64,000 nt of DNA. Origin: Pseudogemmobacter hezensis. Its GTDB lineage: Bacteria; Pseudomonadota; Alphaproteobacteria; Rhodobacterales; Rhodobacteraceae. Position numbers and translations under genes: made by a program. The stretch lies in assembly GCF_013155295.1 (NCBI RefSeq), contig NZ_JABJXT010000013.1, positions 62,001 to 126,000 on the forward strand, given 5' to 3'. The notes under the pieces were generated by a model that was not told where the DNA came from, searched no databases, and saw nothing but the letters and a program-made list of their open reading frames with translations. Every line of letters begins with the position of its first letter. Position 1 is the first letter of the stretch. Of this stretch, positions 1 to 9,365 are shown piece after piece.

Positions 1-161
<161 letters not shown>

Positions 162-174
162 TGGGGGGGCAAAT

Positions 175-663
175 ATGGCCGATGCACGTTTTGAGGATGG
201 TGATGAGGGGCCGCTGAACCTGCTGGGCCAGTCGCCCGAGGATCTGACGGTCATGGCCAGCCTGCTTCAGGATGCGGTCCTGCCCGCATCCGAGATGAAA
301 TATGACCGCAAGCGCCGCCGTTTCGCGGCGCTGGTGAACCGCTTTCGCTGGGAAGATGCCCAGGCGGCCGAACGTGCGGGCCGCCCGTTCGAGCGGGTGC
401 GCAGCCTTTTGACCGTCGACGACGTGCTGGAAGTGCGCAGCCAGGGGATCACGCCCGGCGACGCCGATCAGGTGCTGTCGCTGCTGGATCTGACCTGGAT
501 CGCGGGCGAGGATGGCACCGGACGGCTGCAGCTGATCCTTGCAGGCGACGGGGTGATTGAGCTGGCGGTTGAGGTCATGGACATCACCCTGCGCGATGTG
601 ACGAAACCCTATCTCGCGCCCTCACGCAAAAAGCCCGACCATGGCGATGGGGCAGGGGCCTGA
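175..663 (+). CDS. DUF2948 family protein
   Basis: A 162-residue cytoplasmic protein without signal peptide or membrane segment. The sequence (LLGQSPEDLTVMASLLQD near the N terminus, then a conserved KRRRFAALVNRFRWE block and a VLEVRSQGI block) matches the alphaproteobacterial DUF2948 family, which is commonly found directly after murA. I chose the ATG at 175 because an upstream in-frame start at 55 would lie inside murA and would add residues foreign to the family. Function is not known; the murA linkage suggests, without proving, a link to cell-envelope growth. In related genomes hisD often follows, but here the next gene is the convergent livM. Confidence 0.85.
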   Translation: MADARFEDGDEGPLNLLGQSPEDLTVMASLLQDAVLPASEMKYDRKRRRFAALVNRFRWEDAQAAERAGRPFERVRSLLTVDDVLEVRSQGITPGDADQVLSLLDLTWIAGEDGTGRLQLILAGDGVIELAVEVMDITLRDVTKPYLAPSRKKPDHGDGAGA

Positions 664-757
664 TCCCCAGGGGCACCGGGCCGCATCATCTCGCGGTTAC
701 TGCGCCAGAGCACTGAAACAGCGCACTGAAACTGGCCCCTGAAACAGGGCACTGAGT

Positions 758-794
758 ATGAAAAGGGGCGCCCGTGAAAGGCGCCCCTTTTCAT
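758..794. terminator. Bidirectional intrinsic terminator
   Basis: A perfect 15-bp inverted repeat (758-772 and 780-794) with a 7-base loop. The GC-rich core is bounded by four A residues on one side and four T residues on the other, so it can work on both strands. It sits between the convergent DUF2948 gene and livM. The stretch just before it (700-755) carries three imperfect copies of GCACTGAAAC of unknown meaning. Confidence 0.88.
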
Positions 795-827
795 ATTCGG
801 CCTTTGCCTGAAGGCAGGCCCAGGTGC

Positions 828-2123
828 TTATTTCTCGGGTATCAGGCCCTTTGGCGCGAAGCGCAGCACCAGCAGCAGGATCAGCCCCAGCGTCAGCAGC
901 CGCATATGCGCCGCCGATTCCGCCAGCTGCGTCTTCAGCTGCCCCGCAGGCAGGCCCGAGGTCAGCCAGCCCATCAGCTGCGGCCCGAGGAACTCGACCG
1001 CCAGGTAAAGCCAGCCGATCAGGATGCCGCCCAGGATCGCGCCCTTGTTGTTGCCAGAGCCGCCGACGATCACCATCACCCAGATCAGGAAGGTGAACCG
1101 CAGGGGCATATAGCTGGTGGGCGTCAGCTGACCATCCAGCGAGGTCATCATCGCGCCCGCCAGCCCCACCACCGCCGAGCCGATCACGAAGATCTGCAGA
1201 TGGCGATATTTGACGTTTTTGCCCATCGCGCCGGCGGCGATCTCATTGTCGCGGATAGCGCGGGTCATGCGGCCCCAGGGGCTGTTCAGCGCCCGGTCGC
1301 AGAGCCACAAAAGCACCAGCAGCACCAGGATGAAGAGGGCAGAGTAAAGCAGTTTGACCACAATCGCCGAGGCCGTGACCGGGCTTGCGCTGAGCACATT
1401 GATCCACTCATTGAAAGTGGGGCTGCCCTGCAGCTCCAGCTCGTAAGGAACAGGCCAGGGGCGGGGCAGGTCGATCAGGTTCTTCACACCCCGCGCCAGC
1501 CAGTCCTCATTTCTGAGCATCGCAATGATGATCTCGCCGATCCCCAGCGTGGCGATGGCCAGGTAATCCTCACGCAGGCCAAGCGCCACCTTGCCGATCA
1601 CCCAGGCCGCACCTGCCGCCAGCAGCGCTCCCACCGGCCAGGCCCAGAGCGAGTTCAGCCCAAGCCCGCCGATATGGCCCGCTTTGGCGGAATCATTGGC
1701 CTCGACCGCCGCCACAGCCGGATCAAGGAAGGCGCGATAGATGAAGAAGGCGACCAGCAGGAAGATGATGGTGGCCAGGCTGCGATTGGTGCCTTTGGGC
1801 AGTTTTTTCTGCATCCAGACGGCCAGCGCGATGGCAATGGCGCCAAACACGAGGGCGCTGAAGATCTGCAGCGTGCCCGCCTCCCATGCGCCCGCAACGG
1901 GCTTGCCGGAAACCAGCACCACCGCCAGACCGCCAAGCGCCACCGAGCCGACGATCCCCGCCGAGAACAGCCCCGCCCAACCCCATTGGATATTCACCCC
2001 GATGGCCATGATCGCCGACAAAAGCGCAAGGTTCAGGATATTCAGCGACAGGTTCCAGCTTTGGAACACCCCGGTCAGCACGAACAAAAGCGCGACAGCC
2101 GCAAAAAGAAGTAGGTTGCGCAT
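828..2123 (-). CDS. livM: Branched-chain amino acid ABC transporter permease LivM
   Basis: A 431-residue inner-membrane permease of the HAAT (LivHM) type. Many hydrophobic segments run through the whole protein, and the cytoplasmic coupling region is visible as LRNEDWLARG and GRMTRAIRDNEIAAGAMG (the EAA-like loop that contacts the ATPase). It is longer than typical LivM (about 330-420 residues) because of an extended region around residues 70-150. Its start codon overlaps the stop of livH (TAATG), so translation is probably coupled. It is the last gene of the minus-strand operon SBP-livG-livF-small secreted protein-livH-livM. The substrate could be an amino acid, an amide or urea; sequence alone does not decide. 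Confidence 0.9.
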   Translation of the reverse strand: MRNLLLFAAVALLFVLTGVFQSWNLSLNILNLALLSAIMAIGVNIQWGWAGLFSAGIVGSVALGGLAVVLVSGKPVAGAWEAGTLQIFSALVFGAIAIALAVWMQKKLPKGTNRSLATIIFLLVAFFIYRAFLDPAVAAVEANDSAKAGHIGGLGLNSLWAWPVGALLAAGAAWVIGKVALGLREDYLAIATLGIGEIIIAMLRNEDWLARGVKNLIDLPRPWPVPYELELQGSPTFNEWINVLSASPVTASAIVVKLLYSALFILVLLVLLWLCDRALNSPWGRMTRAIRDNEIAAGAMGKNVKYRHLQIFVIGSAVVGLAGAMMTSLDGQLTPTSYMPLRFTFLIWVMVIVGGSGNNKGAILGGILIGWLYLAVEFLGPQLMGWLTSGLPAGQLKTQLAESAAHMRLLTLGLILLLVLRFAPKGLIPEK

Positions 2124-3127
2124 TATTTGCCCCCCATGATGCCATTGGGTTTGACCAGCAGCACGATGATCAGGATCACGAAGCTGACCGCCACTTTGTA
2201 ATCGGTCGAAAGCGCCTGGTAGAGGCCCTCACCCAGCCAGCCCTCGGGCGTCAGATAGCCAAGGATCTTGCTCCAGGCATTGGTGACCAGGATCTCGGAA
2301 AAGGCGATGACAAAGCCGCCGATGATCGCGCCGATGGGCGAGCCAAGGCCGCCGACAATCGCGCTGGCAAAGATCGGCAGCAGCATGCCGAAATAAACAA
2401 AGACGCGGTAGTTCTTGTCCAGGCCGTAAAGCGTGCCGGCAATCGTCGCCAGGGCCGCGGCGATGATCCAGGTTACCATCACCACCCGGTCGGGGTTGAT
2501 GCCCGAAAGCAGCGCCAGATCCTCATTGTCCGAAAATGCCCGCATGGATTTGCCGGTGCGGGTGCGGTTCAGGAACCAAAACAGCGCCGCCACACAGATC
2601 ACCGCAACCACCACCGTCACCGCCTGCGAGGTGCGGATGCCCAGCGGTTCGGCCAGGCCCGTGGCGGTGCGGAAGGCGGCAGGCGCCAGCAGAAACCGCT
2701 CGCCATCGGCGAATTGCACCTCACGCGTGCCAAGGATCATCCGCACAAGGCCGTTCATCACGAACATCACCCCAATCGAGGCGATCATCAGGATGATCGG
2801 CTTCGCCTTCTGGCGGCGGTAAAAGCGGTAGACCAGCCGATCCGTGCCCAGCACCATCACCGAGGTGGCGGCAATCGCCAGCGGCAGCGCCAGCAGGGCG
2901 GTGGGCAACGGCCCGGCGCTGATCCCCCAGGACTGCAGCATCCAGGTGAAAAGGATCGCCATAACGGTGCCAAAGGCCATGGTATCGCCATGCGCGAAGT
3001 TCGAGAACCGCAGCACGGCGAAAACCAGCGAGACACCAAGCGCCCCAAGCGCCAGCTGGCTGCCATAGGTCAGCCCCGGCACCAGCACGAAATTGGCAAA
3101 AGCCACGAGGGCGTTGAGAATATCCAT
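2123..3127 (-). CDS. livH: Branched-chain amino acid ABC transporter permease LivH
   Basis: A 334-residue hydrophobic permease. It opens with a membrane segment carrying the LivH-type LTYGSQLALGALGVSLVFA pattern, followed by NFAHGDTMAFG, a LivH signature, and has the coupling loop RTRTGKSMRAFSDNEDLALL near the middle. It pairs with LivM to form the membrane channel of a HAAT-family importer. It lies 65 bases after the small secreted protein gene and overlaps livM by one base. Normal length for the family, with no defects seen. Confidence 0.92.
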   Translation of the reverse strand: MDILNALVAFANFVLVPGLTYGSQLALGALGVSLVFAVLRFSNFAHGDTMAFGTVMAILFTWMLQSWGISAGPLPTALLALPLAIAATSVMVLGTDRLVYRFYRRQKAKPIILMIASIGVMFVMNGLVRMILGTREVQFADGERFLLAPAAFRTATGLAEPLGIRTSQAVTVVVAVICVAALFWFLNRTRTGKSMRAFSDNEDLALLSGINPDRVVMVTWIIAAALATIAGTLYGLDKNYRVFVYFGMLLPIFASAIVGGLGSPIGAIIGGFVIAFSEILVTNAWSKILGYLTPEGWLGEGLYQALSTDYKVAVSFVILIIVLLVKPNGIMGGK

Positions 3128-3192
3128 CGGTTACCTCGTCAGGATCTGGGACGTCAGCCGAGGCTGGGTGGTGTCATTTTGCGCGATCCGGT

Positions 3193-3606
3193 TCATGCTG
3201 CCCCCGCTTTGCAAGAGCCGCCCGAGACGGTTGCCTCTGCAATCGTCTCGCCGCTGCGCTGCAGCTCATGGGTCGATTCGGCAAAGTTTCCATGCCGATC
3301 AAGGGTCAGGAACGAATAGTAGATCAGCGTGACGGTCTCGGCGGGCGTGCTGATATAGTGATCACTGGCCGGGTCAGAGCGGACCAGCTGATACTCTGTC
3401 ACAAAGCCCGACTCATTGGTCAGGCTGAGTTTGCCATCGCCCAGGTGGCGCAGGATGACGACCGGATCGGGCTCGGGGTCATAGCATTCAGACCGCGTGC
3501 CGCATTGGTGGTTTTCAAGCCGACAATGCAGCACCTCAGCGGCCGATGCGGTCGCGCAAAGGGCGGTCAGCAGCAGCGCAAGGCCAGCGGGGCGCAGGGC
3601 TGTCAT
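3193..3606 (-). CDS. Small secreted protein of unknown function inside the liv operon
   Basis: A 137-residue protein with a clear N-terminal signal peptide (cleavage likely after ATASA, about residue 22). The mature part has four cysteines in its first third and at its end (CRLENHQCGTRSEC and a C-terminal GGSCK), which suggests disulphides and a periplasmic location. I recognise no family. It begins 3 bases after the livF stop and precedes livH, so it is in the transport operon. A link to the transporter, such as a periplasmic accessory protein, is inference from position only. Confidence 0.7.
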   Translation of the reverse strand: MTALRPAGLALLLTALCATASAAEVLHCRLENHQCGTRSECYDPEPDPVVILRHLGDGKLSLTNESGFVTEYQLVRSDPASDHYISTPAETVTLIYYSFLTLDRHGNFAESTHELQRSGETIAEATVSGGSCKAGAA

Positions 3607-3609
3607 CTC

Positions 3610-4323
3610 TCAGCCCCCCAGGAAGGACTTGCGGACCTCGGGGTCTGCCAGCAGCGCCGCGCCAGTGTCGGTATAGCGATTGGTCCCCTGGACCAGCACA
3701 AAGCCCTTATCGGCGATCTCCAGCGCCTGGCGGGCGTTTTGTTCGACCATCAGGATCGAGATCCCGGTGCGGGCGATCTCGATGATGCGGTCGAACAGCT
3801 CGTCCATCACGATGGGCGAGACGCCTGCGGTCGGCTCGTCCAGCATCAGAACCTTGGGGCGCGTCATCAGCGCCCGGCCCACCGCCACCTGCTGGCGCTG
3901 GCCGCCGGACAGCTCGCCGGCCGCCTGATTGCGCTTTTCCTTCAGGATCGGGAAAAGGTCATAGATCTGGGCGATGGTGTCCTGGATCGCCTCATCCTTG
4001 CGGATGAAAGCGCCCATCTCCAGGTTTTCCTCAACCGTCATGGTGGTGAAGATGTTATGGGTCTGCGGCACAAAGCCCATGCCTTTGCGCACCCGCGCCT
4101 GGGGGCTGAGTTTGGTGATATCCTCACCCTCCAGCCGCACCTGGCCCGAGCGCAGGGGCAGCATGCCGAAAACCGCCTTCATCGCGGTGGATTTCCCGGC
4201 GCCATTCGGGCCGACGATCACCGCGATCTCGCCTTTTTCCACCGCAAGCGTGCAGGAGTGCAGAATATCGACCGCGCCATAGCCGCCGGTCATGTTCTCG
4301 CCGATCAGAAAAGGATGCGCCAT
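3610..4323 (-). CDS. livF: Branched-chain amino acid ABC transporter ATPase LivF
   Basis: A 237-residue single-domain ABC ATPase on the cytoplasmic side of the importer. Walker A is GPNGAGKST (about residues 38-46), the signature is LSGGQRQQVAVGRAL and Walker B is VLMLDEPTAGVSP. The segment FVPQTHNIFTTMTVEENL is typical of LivF rather than LivG. It forms a heterodimer with LivG and is encoded directly downstream of it. Confidence 0.92.
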   Translation of the reverse strand: MAHPFLIGENMTGGYGAVDILHSCTLAVEKGEIAVIVGPNGAGKSTAMKAVFGMLPLRSGQVRLEGEDITKLSPQARVRKGMGFVPQTHNIFTTMTVEENLEMGAFIRKDEAIQDTIAQIYDLFPILKEKRNQAAGELSGGQRQQVAVGRALMTRPKVLMLDEPTAGVSPIVMDELFDRIIEIARTGISILMVEQNARQALEIADKGFVLVQGTNRYTDTGAALLADPEVRKSFLGG

Positions 4324-4390
4324 TACGCCTCCCCAGGGGTAAAGATGTTGAAACAGGGCTTGGCTGCGGGGCGGGGGCAGGGGCCGCGCC

Positions 4391-5173
4391 TCATGCTTCG
4401 GCCTTCAGCTTGTTCTTCAGGCCGCGGCCCAGATAGGCCTCGATCACCCGCTCATCTGCGCGGACCTCGGCGGCACTGCCTTCGGCGAGAACCTTGCCCT
4501 CTGCCATGACGATCACCGGATCGCAAAAGCGGCCGATGAAATCCATGTCATGCTCGATCACGCAGAAGGTATAGCCGCGCTCGCGGTTCAGCCGCACAAT
4601 CGCATCGCCGATGGTGTTCAGCAGCGTGCGGTTCACACCTGCGCCGACCTCATCCAGAAAGACGATCTTGGCATCGACCATCATGGTGCGGCCCAGCTCG
4701 ACCAGCTTTTTCTGCCCGCCCGAGATCTGACTGGCCTTATTGTCGGCGATATGGCTGATGGTCAGAAATTCCAGCACCTCATCGGCCTTTGCCCGCAGAC
4801 GCTCTTCCTCTTCGCGGATTTTCCCACGTGAGAAGAGGGCGTTCCACAGATGCTCGCCATGTTGCTGGGCGGGCACCATCATCAGGTTCTCACGCACCGT
4901 CATCGAGCCGAATTCATGCGCGATCTGGAACGTGCGCAGCAGGCCCTTGTGGAACAGCTCATGCGGGGGCAGCCCGGTGACATCCTCGCCATCCATGAAA
5001 ACCTTGCCAGAGGTCGGCGGCAGCCGCCCGGCGATCACGTTGAAAAGCGTGGATTTTCCGGCACCATTCGGCCCGATCAACCCGGTGATCGAGCCCTTGC
5101 GGATCTCAAGGCTGGCGCCATCGACGGCATGAAAACCGCCAAAATGCCGGTGAAGGTTCTCAACCCGGATCAT
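4391..5173 (-). CDS. livG: Branched-chain amino acid ABC transporter ATPase LivG
   Basis: A 260-residue ABC ATPase. It has Walker A GPNGAGKSTL, the LivG-type RTFQIAHEFGSMTVRENLM segment, the signature ISGGQKKLVELGR and Walker B KIVFLDEVGAGVN. The C-terminal VIEHDMDFIGRFCD block with the switch histidine is typical of LivG. It partners LivF and lies second in the operon, after the binding protein gene. Confidence 0.92.
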   Translation of the reverse strand: MIRVENLHRHFGGFHAVDGASLEIRKGSITGLIGPNGAGKSTLFNVIAGRLPPTSGKVFMDGEDVTGLPPHELFHKGLLRTFQIAHEFGSMTVRENLMMVPAQQHGEHLWNALFSRGKIREEEERLRAKADEVLEFLTISHIADNKASQISGGQKKLVELGRTMMVDAKIVFLDEVGAGVNRTLLNTIGDAIVRLNRERGYTFCVIEHDMDFIGRFCDPVIVMAEGKVLAEGSAAEVRADERVIEAYLGRGLKNKLKAEA

Positions 5174-5254
5174 GTTCTTCCCCTGACAGCCCCCGTTATT
5201 CTTACCGTCAGATGCGGCCGGGTGGCTTTGTAATTTTTAAACTTTGTATTTTCG

Positions 5255-5280
5255 CAGGCCCGCGCGGATGCACGGGCCTG
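5255..5280 (-). other. Stem-loop between binding protein gene and livG
   Basis: An 8-bp perfect stem (5255-5262 with 5273-5280) with a 10-base loop, lying in the 189-base gap between the HAAT binding protein gene and livG. On the minus strand it is followed by an A-rich and then T-rich stretch, not a clean T run. Such structures after binding protein genes often act as leaky terminators or mRNA 3' stabilisers that keep the binding protein in excess. This role is inferred. Confidence 0.5.
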
Positions 5281-5362
5281 GATCAATTGTCAAGCATTCG
5301 CCGGGCAAATTCCAGCGACGGCCGGGTGCGGGGCGGTCATTGTGGCCGCCTCGCCGCAGGAA

Positions 5363-6565
5363 TTAACGGTATTTCACCGTTTCCCACACGCCATCCTTGA
5401 TTTCATATTCGCGGTAACGCCCGGTCACATCGCCATTTTCCAGGAAGGTGACGCCGGTTGCGCCCTCATAGTTGATCGCTTTGCCTGCTGCGATCAGCTC
5501 AAGCGCCTTGCCCAGCTCGCCGGGGTTGATCACCTCGCCCGAGCCATCTGCCGGACCATTGGCGACTTCCATGATCTTGTCTTTGTAGACTTTCGGATCG
5601 GTCGATCCGGCGGCCTGCATCGCAAGGATCACGATGGCGGTTGCGTCATAGGAATTGGGCGCAAAGTTGGTCGAGCCATCGAACGAGGGGTCATAGGCCT
5701 TGGCCATATCCAGATAGGTCTGATAGCCCGCCGCATCCGACGAGGGGTGCTGACCGTAAGAGCCTTCCAGCGGCGCACCGATGGTCTGGGTCAGGCTTTC
5801 GCCGAACATGCCGCCCGGCAGGCCAAAGACGGTAAAGGCGCCGGTGTCGACGGTGGCCTGGATGATGCCCTTGCCGCCCTGGTCAACATAGCCCGCGACG
5901 ACCAGCACATCGCCGCCCGCTGCCGCCAGTGCCGCGACCTCGGCCGAGTAATCGGCTTTGCCGTCGTCATGGCTTGCGTTGATGGTGACCTTGATGCCCT
6001 TGGCTTCGGCCGCAGCCGCAATCGCATCGGCCTGGCCCTTGCCGTAATCCGAGTTGGAATAGGAAATCGCGATCGACTTCACGCCACGCTCGGCCAGGAC
6101 ATCGGCCATGATGACGCCTTCACGCGCATCCGAGGGCACGGTGCGGTAGAACAGGCCCTCATCGGGATCGTCCGAGAGCGCCGGCGAGGTGGCCGAGGGC
6201 GAGATCAGCACAAGCCCATTGGGGATTGCGACCGAGGACAGCACCGCGCGGGTCACGCCCGAGCAGTCTGCGCCGATGATGGCTTTCACGCCAGCCGAGG
6301 TGACCAGACGCTCGGCAGCCGAGGTGGCGGCAGAGGCGTCGATACAGGTGCTGTCGGCGCGCTCGGCGCTGAACACCCAGCCATTGGCGGCCTTGCCAGA
6401 GTCGTTGACCTCTTTGATGGCCATTTCTGCGGCCAGCGCCATATTCGGTGCAATGGTTTCAATCGGGCCGGTGAAGCCCAGCAGCACACCCAGTTTCACA
6501 TCTTCGGCCGAGGCCGATCCGGCCGCGAGCGCGCAGGCAGCAGTGGCCAGCAGAAACTTTTTCAT
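5363..6565 (-). CDS. HAAT-family ABC transporter periplasmic substrate-binding protein
   Basis: A 400-residue periplasmic binding protein. The signal peptide ends at about residue 20 (ASA before EDVKLGVLLGFTGP), followed by the Peripla_BP_6 fold typical of LivJ/LivK proteins. I chose the ATG at 6565 because it has a good ribosome site (AGGGAGA) and begins the signal peptide; an upstream in-frame start at 6667 would bury it. First gene of the liv operon, it captures the substrate and delivers it to LivHMGF. Sequence does not tell whether the ligand is a branched-chain amino acid, an amide or another small molecule. Confidence 0.9.
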   Translation of the reverse strand: MKKFLLATAACALAAGSASAEDVKLGVLLGFTGPIETIAPNMALAAEMAIKEVNDSGKAANGWVFSAERADSTCIDASAATSAAERLVTSAGVKAIIGADCSGVTRAVLSSVAIPNGLVLISPSATSPALSDDPDEGLFYRTVPSDAREGVIMADVLAERGVKSIAISYSNSDYGKGQADAIAAAAEAKGIKVTINASHDDGKADYSAEVAALAAAGGDVLVVAGYVDQGGKGIIQATVDTGAFTVFGLPGGMFGESLTQTIGAPLEGSYGQHPSSDAAGYQTYLDMAKAYDPSFDGSTNFAPNSYDATAIVILAMQAAGSTDPKVYKDKIMEVANGPADGSGEVINPGELGKALELIAAGKAINYEGATGVTFLENGDVTGRYREYEIKDGVWETVKYR

Positions 6566-6733
6566 TCTATTCTCCCTGATTGGATCTAGGTCCTGAAATG
6601 ACCCTAGCCGGGCCGTTTTCAAAAGAAAAGTGCGGAAAAAAGTAGCGGGCCAGGGCTTTTTTACCATTCACGCATAGGGATCTCTGTGCAGGACGCCTAT
6701 CTTGCGGGCAAGTGGCAGGATCAGGGGGACGCG

Positions 6734-7948
6734 ATGCCGAAGCGTGAAATGGCGGGAAAACGGAAGATATTCGCGGCGGCGGCTCTGGCGGTTTTGCCAG
6801 CGGCGCTGGGCCCGCAAAGCGCTTTGGCAGAAGGTGTGGCAGAGGGCGTGGCCGGGGATGTGGCTGCGGGCCGGATTGACACCTCAGCCGGGGTGATGGT
6901 GGTTGAGAAAGTCGCAGAGGGCCTTGATGGCCCCTGGGGCTTTGCCTTCCTGCCCGATGGCAGCATCCTGATCACCGAGCGTAAGGGCCATATGTGGCGG
7001 GCAATGCCCGTGCCGGGGGCGCTGGCGGACAAGCAGCCGGTGACCCATCTGCCAGAGGTGGTTGCCCTGGGCCAGGGCGGGCTTTTGGATGTGATGGTGC
7101 CCGCCGATCACGCCCAGAGCGGCCTGGTCTGGATGACCTGGAGCGCCCCTTCCGATGACGGCCCCCGAACCATGCTGGGCCATGGGCTTTTTGACGAGGC
7201 AAGCAATCATTTTTCAATCATCACCTCGGTTTTCGGGGGCGAATCGATGGTGGCGACGCGTCACTACGGCTCTCGCATCGTGGAAAATCCGGGCGATAAG
7301 GGGCGGGTCTTCGTGACGCTTGGCGACCGCGGCACCGGGCCTGCGGGGCTTGAGGCCCAGGATCCACGCCTCACTGTCGGCAAGGTCGTCTATATTGAGG
7401 CTGACGGCAGGCCCGCGATTTCCCAGGACGGGGCAGAGCCTGGCGTCTATTCCATCGGGCACCGGAATATCCAGGGCGCGGCCCTGCGCGAGGATGGGGC
7501 GCTTTTGATTTCCGAACATGGCGCGAAGGGCGGGGATGAGATCAACCTGATCCGCCCCGGCGCCAATTACGGCTGGCCGGTGATCTCTTACGGCGTCAAT
7601 TACAACGGCACAAAGATCGGCAGCGGCACCCATCAGGATGGGATGGAGCAGCCGCTGCATTACTGGGATCCCTCAATCGCGCCCTCGGGTCTGATGATCT
7701 ATTCCGGGGCGCTGGTGCCCGAATGGAAGGGCGATGTTTTCGCAGGCTCGCTGAACAGTGATTTCATCTCGCGCCTTGACCCGGACACGCCCGCAGCCAC
7801 CGGATGGGCCGAAGAGCGTATCGCCTCGGATGCGACAGGGCGGGTGCGCGATGTCAGAGAGGGGCCGGATGGCGCGATCTGGTTCCTGTCGGAAACCGAA
7901 GGGGCGCTTTACCGGATGCGCCCTGCCGGGGACGGGCTGGCGGAATAG
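6734..7948 (+). CDS. PQQ-dependent sugar dehydrogenase (glucose/sorbosone dehydrogenase family)
   Basis: A 404-residue predicted periplasmic beta-propeller enzyme. The signal peptide runs to about residue 33 (ALA before EG). The mature protein has the family blocks GLDGPWGFAFLPDGSILITER, SIGHRNIQGAA, SEHGAKGGDEINLI and GANYGWPVISYG; the H and R residues in GHRN and the HG in SEHG are the conserved ligands of this family. Soluble PQQ aldose dehydrogenases oxidise sugars in the periplasm. The ATG at 6734 was preferred over a GTG at 6686 because it has an AGGGGG ribosome site and starts the basic part of the signal peptide. It faces away from the liv operon and is convergent with tyrS. Confidence 0.85.
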   Translation: MPKREMAGKRKIFAAAALAVLPAALGPQSALAEGVAEGVAGDVAAGRIDTSAGVMVVEKVAEGLDGPWGFAFLPDGSILITERKGHMWRAMPVPGALADKQPVTHLPEVVALGQGGLLDVMVPADHAQSGLVWMTWSAPSDDGPRTMLGHGLFDEASNHFSIITSVFGGESMVATRHYGSRIVENPGDKGRVFVTLGDRGTGPAGLEAQDPRLTVGKVVYIEADGRPAISQDGAEPGVYSIGHRNIQGAALREDGALLISEHGAKGGDEINLIRPGANYGWPVISYGVNYNGTKIGSGTHQDGMEQPLHYWDPSIAPSGLMIYSGALVPEWKGDVFAGSLNSDFISRLDPDTPAATGWAEERIASDATGRVRDVREGPDGAIWFLSETEGALYRMRPAGDGLAE

Positions 7949-8016
7949 AGGCCCGGCCCTGTGTCGATCCCTGTGCTGGCCCCCGTGCCGATCCGGTGCC
8001 GTGCCTGTGAAAGCGT

Positions 8017-8050
8017 GATGGGGGCCTGAGCAGCCCCCATCGTGGTTTTT
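8017..8050. terminator. Intrinsic terminator between the sugar dehydrogenase gene and tyrS
   Basis: A 9-bp perfect stem (8017-8025 with 8033-8041), 7-base loop, then TTTTT at 8046-8050 on the plus strand. It best serves the plus-strand dehydrogenase gene. The T run overlaps the tyrS stop codon on the other strand. Confidence 0.8.
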
Positions 8051-9299
8051 ACGCGACCACAACCAGCGCGTGGCGCTTTTTGCCTGCGGTCAGCTTGACC
8101 GGATCGGCCAGCTCGCCCGCGCCAAGGCGCAGCCCCGCATCGAGAATGACTTCGTCATTCATCTTTGCGCCGCCCTCAGCGATCAGGCGTTTCGCGTCTT
8201 TGCCCGAAGCCGACAGCCCGGCGCGAACCAGAAGCTGCACGATGCTGATTCCATCGGCGATCTCTTCCACCGACAGCGTGACGGTCGGCAGATCATCCCC
8301 GATACCGCCCTTTTCAAAGACCTCACGCGCGGTGGCCTCGGCGGCACGCGCCGCCTCTTCGCCGTGCAAAAGCGCGGTGGCGAGATTGGCGAGGATGATC
8401 TTGCCCTCGTTGATCTCTGCGCCCTGCAGCGCGCCAAGGCGGTCGCATTCCTCGACGGGCAGCTCGGTGAAGATCTTCAGGAACTTCGCCACATCGGCAT
8501 CGGTCGTATTGCGCCAGAACTGCCAGAACTCATAGGCCGAGAGCATCTGGTCATTCAGCCAGACCGCACCATTGGCGGATTTGCCCATCTTGCGCCCGTC
8601 AGAGGTGGTCAGAAGTGGCGTCGTCAGACCGTAGATTTCCTTGTCGGCCACGCGGCGTGCAAGGTCGATCCCATTGACGATATTGCCCCATTGATCCGAG
8701 CCGCCCATCTGCAACAGACAGCCGTAGCGGCGGTTGATCTCAACGAAATCATAGGCCTGCAGGATCATATAGTTGAATTCCAGGAACGAGAGGCTTTGTT
8801 CCCGGTCCAGCCGCGATTTCACGCTCTCAAACGACAGCATCCGGTTGACCGAGAAATGCCGCCCGATATCGCGCAGGAAATCGAGGTAGTTCAGATTGTC
8901 CAGCCATTCGGCATTGTTCAGCATGATCGCACCATTCGGCGCGTCCGAATACTCCAGGTATTTCGCAAAGACCCGGCCCATGCCGTCGATGTTTTCCTGG
9001 ATCTTTTCCGGCGTCAAAAGCGGGCGCTCTTCCGAGCGGAACGAGGGGTCGCCCACCTTGGTCGTGCCGCCGCCCATCAGGGTGATCGGCTTATGGCCGG
9101 TCTTTTGCAGCCAGCGCAGCACCATGATGTTCATCAGATGGCCGACATGCAGGCTTGCCGCAGTCGCGTCATAGCCGATATAGGCGGGAACCACCCCCTT
9201 GATCAGCGCCTCGTCCAATGCCTGATAATCGGTGCAATCGGCGACAAAGCCGCGCTCGAACATCACTCGCAGGAATTCTGATTTCGGATGGTAGGTCAT
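8049..9299 (-). CDS. tyrS: Tyrosyl-tRNA synthetase
   Basis: A 416-residue class I aminoacyl-tRNA synthetase that charges tRNA-Tyr with tyrosine in the cytoplasm. The class I signatures are visible: HVGH at residues 51-54 and KMGKS at 237-241. The tyrosine-pocket block [11 protein letters not shown] lies near 197-207 and an S4-like RNA-binding domain occupies the last ~65 residues. The true start is the ATG at 9299; the reading frame stays open upstream to 10586, but that part is the antisense of anmK. Its start is 66 bases from that of anmK, so the two share a divergent promoter region. Confidence 0.96.
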   Translation of the reverse strand: MTYHPKSEFLRVMFERGFVADCTDYQALDEALIKGVVPAYIGYDATAASLHVGHLMNIMVLRWLQKTGHKPITLMGGGTTKVGDPSFRSEERPLLTPEKIQENIDGMGRVFAKYLEYSDAPNGAIMLNNAEWLDNLNYLDFLRDIGRHFSVNRMLSFESVKSRLDREQSLSFLEFNYMILQAYDFVEINRRYGCLLQMGGSDQWGNIVNGIDLARRVADKEIYGLTTPLLTTSDGRKMGKSANGAVWLNDQMLSAYEFWQFWRNTTDADVAKFLKIFTELPVEECDRLGALQGAEINEGKIILANLATALLHGEEAARAAEATAREVFEKGGIGDDLPTVTLSVEEIADGISIVQLLVRAGLSASGKDAKRLIAEGGAKMNDEVILDAGLRLGAGELADPVKLTAGKKRHALVVVA

Positions 9300-9365
9300 G
9301 GTGGCGCTCCGCGCTCTCGTGCAAACAGTCACCGGGATATAGCCGGGCGGGGGAAAAAGGAAAAG

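Noticed and set aside
774-2114. Long plus-strand open frame (446 codons) opposite livM, and similar long frames opposite livF, livG, the liv binding protein, tyrS and the M3 peptidase
   Set aside because: They are rich in Gln, His, Arg and Pro and match no family. They are the antisense shadows expected of high-GC genes, while the opposite strand holds well-conserved proteins.
5174-5362. Riboswitch in the gap before livG
   Set aside because: Only a simple 8-bp hairpin is visible; nothing resembles a known aptamer.
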